Shown here: in pieces, positions 61,139 to 64,000 of the stretch | Layout of the letters: the number at the start of each line of letters is the position of its first letter | Position numbering within the stretch: the first letter of the stretch is position 1 | Source: Neisseria sicca | GTDB taxonomy: Bacteria > Pseudomonadota > Gammaproteobacteria > Burkholderiales > Neisseriaceae | Assembly (NCBI RefSeq): GCF_003044565.1 | Contig: NZ_POXG01000001.1 | Location: 310,001 to 374,000 of the forward strand | Length of the DNA stretch: 64,000 nt | Reading direction: 5' to 3' | The notes under the pieces: generated by a model | The model's input: the letters and a program-made list of their open reading frames with translations, nothing else | The model's database searches: none | Told to the model about the DNA's origin: nothing | Program-made: the position numbers and the translations under genes

Positions 61139-61819
61139 TTACCCCTCCATATACCCCTGCTCCCGCATAGAGCAGACTTCTTTCGTCGTAACAATGAAAT
61201 GATCCAAAAGCGAGACATCAACCAATGCCAAAGCCTGTTTCAGACGACCTGTAAATGCAATATCTGATTGCGAAGGCGTAGCCGAACCGCCAGGATGATT
61301 GTGCGCGATAATCAGGCTGTCAGCGTATTCGTCCAATGCGAGCTTGACGATTTCCCTGATATAGACGGTATTTTCCGCCACCGTTCCGCGCGAAAGTTCG
61401 CGCATGGCAATCAGCCTGTTTTGGCGGTTGAGCAAAAGCGCGGTGCTGACTTCTATCTTTTCATGCCCCAAATGCAGGCGCAGATAGTCGACAACGGCTT
61501 TCGGACTGGAAAGCGTGATGTTTTCCTGCAAATCCTCGCCCAAAATCCGCCTGCCGATTTCTTTGACGACGGCAAACTGGGTAAAACTCGCCAAACCCAT
61601 GCCCTTGTATGCGGAAAGTGTTTTAGCGTCGGAACTCATCAGTTTGCCCAAGCTGCCAAACTCGTTCAGCAGATAACGTGCCAAATCCACCGCGCTCATC
61701 CCGCGCGTACCCACCCGCAGCAAAATCGCCAGCAGCTCCGCATCGCTCAATGCGCCTGCACCGCGTGCCAATAATTTTTCACGCGGCCGCTCGCCTTCAG
61801 GCCACTGTTTGATACTCAT
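61139..61819 (-). CDS. radC: RadC family JAMM/MPN protein
   Basis: A 226-residue UPF0758 protein. N-terminal helix-hairpin-helix-like segment (LLARGAGALSDAELLAILLRVGTRG), then the JAMM metallopeptidase-like core with VSTALLLNRQNRLI and the metal motif IIAHNHPGGSATPSQSD. Despite the name a DNA repair role is not established. It contains an uptake sequence encoding part of AFTGRLKQAL. AAGGGG precedes the ATG. A perfect 17-bp palindrome ends 11 bases before the start. Confidence 0.92.
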   Translation of the reverse strand: MSIKQWPEGERPREKLLARGAGALSDAELLAILLRVGTRGMSAVDLARYLLNEFGSLGKLMSSDAKTLSAYKGMGLASFTQFAVVKEIGRRILGEDLQENITLSSPKAVVDYLRLHLGHEKIEVSTALLLNRQNRLIAMRELSRGTVAENTVYIREIVKLALDEYADSLIIAHNHPGGSATPSQSDIAFTGRLKQALALVDVSLLDHFIVTTKEVCSMREQGYMEG

Positions 61820-61830
61820 GCTTTACCCCT

Positions 61831-61847
61831 TTCGTGAAATTCACGAA
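61831..61847. promoter_or_regulatory. Perfect palindrome at the radC ribosome site
   Basis: TTCGTGAA-A-TTCACGAA is an 8-bp perfect inverted repeat around one base. It abuts the radC Shine-Dalgarno (AAGGGGT) and so looks like a repressor operator or an mRNA stem. It was noted only here in the window. Confidence 0.5.
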
Positions 61848-62365
61848 AAAATCTATTTGAAATCTGTTTCTCATTGCGTTTGATAAAATAAAATACCCAC
61901 CAAGAAACTACTTTTATTGTTAATATTTCAAATTTTATTATATTTTGAATAAATATTTAAAATAAAAGCATAATATCCATATAAATTAATTGCATAAAAA
62001 CAACGCGCTTAAATTTCCCATATGAAGGCAACTGCTCATCCCTATTTGCCCGTATGGGTTTGATAGTAGATTCAATCCGACCGATAACAAGCCGCACTGT
62101 TTAAATCGAATCCGCGAGAAATCAGCCCCTTCGGGCAATTTCGTATTGCCCCTGCGTGCCATAGGCTAATATAATAGCGAGTTCTGCGGAGACGGTTTAT
62201 CCTTGTATTTCCACCCGTTTCCCATCCATGCTGCCCGTGCGCTTCACAAGAGTTTCAGACGACGTTTCGACGTTGCGACTCCCGCCAGCAATCAAACAGC
62301 TTTTTATCACCCTTTCGAAAATCCGTTTTGCCGGTACTCGTCATTTTTATTGGAGTATTGCCATT
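61848..62365. other. Intergenic region upstream of the putrescine transporter operon
   Basis: About 520 bases between divergent genes. The left part is very AT-rich (61880-62000) and should hold the radC promoter. The right part holds the promoter at 62146-62175 and a long leader of about 185 bases, with a single degenerate uptake sequence near 62256. The frame of the next gene is open from 62228 but lacks a ribosome site there. Confidence 0.55.
62146..62175 (+). promoter_or_regulatory. Sigma-70 promoter of the pot operon
   Basis: TTGCCC (62146-62151), an 18-base spacer and a perfect TATAAT (62170-62175). The start codon is 191 bases further on, leaving room for leader regulation. Confidence 0.7.
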
Positions 62366-63490
62366 ATGACCGCAACCACTGCGTCTTCAGCCAAACCTTA
62401 TCTCAAAATCCAAGGCTTGGTGAAAAAGTTTGGTGACAATTACGCTGTCGATAACATCGACTTGGATATTTATCAACATGAAATCTTTGCCCTTTTGGGC
62501 AGCTCCGGCAGCGGCAAATCCACGCTGCTGCGTATGCTGGCGGGCATGGAAAGCCCCAATCAGGGCAAAATCATTCTGGATGGTCAAGACATTACCAAAC
62601 TTGCCCCCTACGAGCGCCCCATCAATATGATGTTTCAAAGCTATGCCCTGTTCCCGCACATGACTGTGGAGCAGAACATTGCCTTCGGTCTGAAACAAGA
62701 CAAAATGCCGAAAGATGAAATCGCCGCGCGCGTGGAAGAAATGCTGCGTCTGGTTCAGATGACCAAATACGCCAAGCGCAAACCGCATCAATTATCCGGC
62801 GGTCAGCAACAGCGTATCGCTTTGGCACGCAGCTTGGCAAAACGTCCGAAAATCCTGCTGCTTGACGAACCTCTCGGCGCGTTGGACAAAAAATTGCGCC
62901 AACAAACCCAGCTCGAATTGGTCAACACGCTGGAACAAGTCGGCGTAACCTGCATCATGGTTACGCACGACCAAGAAGAAGCGATGACAATGGCGACCCG
63001 CATCGCCATTATGTCCGACGGTCAGTTGCAACAAGTCGGTACGCCTAGCGATGTATACGACTATCCAAACAGCCGCTTTACTGCTGAATTTATCGGCGAG
63101 ACCAATATTTTCAGCGGCGTTGTGATTGAAGACCATGCCGATTATGCCGTCATCGAATGCGAAGGCTTGGAAAACCACGTCCGCATCGACCACGGTTTGG
63201 GCGGCCCGAGCGAACAAGACATTTGGGTCAGCATCCGTCCCGAAGACATTGATTTGTACAAAGAAAAACCTGACCACTTGGGCAGCTTCAACTGGGCAAA
63301 AGGTACGGTTGAAGAAATCGCCTACCTGGGCAGCTTCGCGATTTACCACATCAAACTCGCCAACGGTCGCGTCGTCAAAAGCCAAGTTCCCGCACCTTAT
63401 TGGTATGTGCGTAACATCACGCCGCCGACTTGGGACGAAACCGTCTATATCAGCTGGCCGGAAAACCAACCGACTCCGTTATTCCGTTAA
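62366..63490 (+). CDS. potG: Polyamine ABC transporter ATP-binding protein (PotG-like)
   Basis: A 374-residue ATPase of the spermidine/putrescine uptake family. Walker A GSSGSGKST, Q-loop MMFQSYALFPHMTVEQNIAFGLKQ, signature LSGGQQQRIALAR, Walker B ILLLDEPLGALDKK and VTHDQEEA are all present; the C-terminal TOBE-like domain (about 280-374) follows. It is closer in wording to E. coli PotG than PotA (LRPINMMFQSYALFPHMT and AKRKPHQLSGG shared from memory). The start at 62366 has TGGAG at slightly long spacing. The permease gene potH follows after 15 bases. Confidence 0.9.
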   Translation: MTATTASSAKPYLKIQGLVKKFGDNYAVDNIDLDIYQHEIFALLGSSGSGKSTLLRMLAGMESPNQGKIILDGQDITKLAPYERPINMMFQSYALFPHMTVEQNIAFGLKQDKMPKDEIAARVEEMLRLVQMTKYAKRKPHQLSGGQQQRIALARSLAKRPKILLLDEPLGALDKKLRQQTQLELVNTLEQVGVTCIMVTHDQEEAMTMATRIAIMSDGQLQQVGTPSDVYDYPNSRFTAEFIGETNIFSGVVIEDHADYAVIECEGLENHVRIDHGLGGPSEQDIWVSIRPEDIDLYKEKPDHLGSFNWAKGTVEEIAYLGSFAIYHIKLANGRVVKSQVPAPYWYVRNITPPTWDETVYISWPENQPTPLFR

Positions 63491-63505
63491 TTTAAGGGGA
63501 ATGAG

Positions 63506-64000
63506 ATGAACCTTAAAAAACTGAAAAACAAACTGTTCCGCCGCCCGGGTCAGCGCGCGGTCATCGCCGTGCCATATGTTTGGCTTTTAGTGCTATTTCT
63601 GATTCCGTTCGCCATCGTGCTGAAAATCAGCTTTGCCGAACAAGAAATCGCCATTCCGCCGTTTACGCCGCTGACCAGCGTCGATGAAGATTTAGGTCGT
63701 CTGAATATCGCCATCAGTTATCAAAACTATGCCGATATTTTCCAAAATTTTTGGAACACCCTGAATCCGTTCGGCGACAGCGAAAACAGCAATATCTATC
63801 TGATGACCTACTGGTCTTCGATTAAGACTGCGCTGACGACGACTATCATTTGTCTGCTGATCGGCTATCCGACCGCCTATGCGATTTCGCGCGCCAATCC
63901 CTCCATGCGCAACGGTCTGCTGCTTGCGATCATGCTGCCCTTCTGGACTTCCTTCCTATTGCGTGTTTACGCATGGATGGGTCTTTTGGGACACAACGGC
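63506..64000 (+). CDS. potH: Putrescine ABC transporter permease (PotH-like), partial
   Basis: The first 165 codons of an ABC permease run off the right end of the window. After a basic N-terminus (MNLKKLKNKLFRRPGQRA) comes the first helix (VIAVPYVWLLVLFLIPFAIVLKISFA), a periplasmic stretch, then YWSSIKTALTTTIICLLIGYPTAYAISR and the start of the next helix (LLLAIMLPFWTSFLLRVYAWMGLLG), which matches PotH/PotB permeases. AAGGGG precedes the ATG. An uptake sequence core inside the gene encodes LGRLNIA. Confidence 0.9.
   Translation, partial: MNLKKLKNKLFRRPGQRAVIAVPYVWLLVLFLIPFAIVLKISFAEQEIAIPPFTPLTSVDEDLGRLNIAISYQNYADIFQNFWNTLNPFGDSENSNIYLMTYWSSIKTALTTTIICLLIGYPTAYAISRANPSMRNGLLLAIMLPFWTSFLLRVYAWMGLLGHNG

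Overview
The window is a stretch of chromosome from a commensal Neisseria. The evidence is dense: the 12-mer AGGTCGTCTGAA, the DNA uptake sequence (DUS) dialect described for the N. mucosa / sicca / subflava side of the genus, occurs dozens of times, mostly as inverted pairs forming terminators; there are four Correia repeat enclosed elements (CREE); and the core genes read as ordinary neisserial housekeeping genes. The species cannot be fixed from this alone.

Layout. 1-6400: end of uvrC, a secreted orphan, then the class Ia ribonucleotide reductase locus read leftwards (nrdA, an AT-rich 258-aa intruder, nrdB, yfaE) with tandem NrdR-like boxes before nrdA. 6400-20930: thrB, ppa, HU, lon, the ybeD-lipB-lipA operon, a PEBP-like protein, ung, nfeD-qmcA, cca behind a full-length CREE, ruvB, rpe and a Spy-like periplasmic protein. 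20930-24560 is an accessory island: an IS3-type relic, a CREE, a frameshifted RHS C-terminus with its toxin tail and a candidate immunity gene, a second orphan toxin tail plus partner, and a gene with an internal stop. 24780-35500: slyD, an Ala/Ser-rich lipoprotein, an FAD-linked dehydrogenase, smr, a GNAT enzyme, purK, a class 1A (Gram-positive type) dihydroorotate dehydrogenase, crcB, nnrE and feoA-feoB plus a 42-aa Cys-rich partner. 35600-36700: two AT-rich orphans, one a PAP2-type membrane protein.

36800-42060: mpl, then a three-gene unit of a BCCT transporter, a 42-aa membrane protein and a choline/carnitine O-acyltransferase, a largely eukaryotic family. It is followed by a hairpin made of a foreign DUS dialect. 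42060-44250 is a second accessory patch: a toxin tail relic whose neighbouring gene is split by a 180-bp MITE-like insertion with a 5-bp target duplication, then small AT-rich orphans. 44320-49140: a LapBCE-like type I secretion operon with no substrate nearby. 49360-64000: suhB, trmJ, two near-identical tRNA-Ser(UGA) genes, yaaA, dapC, an NMO-family oxidoreductase, malic enzyme, tmk, a CREE, clpB, radC behind a perfect palindrome, and the start of a putrescine ABC transporter operon (potG-like, potH).

The best candidates for something undescribed are the BCCT / small protein / acyltransferase operon, the gene wedged between nrdA and nrdB, and the two toxin-immunity patches. No CRISPR array, prophage or complete insertion sequence was seen.
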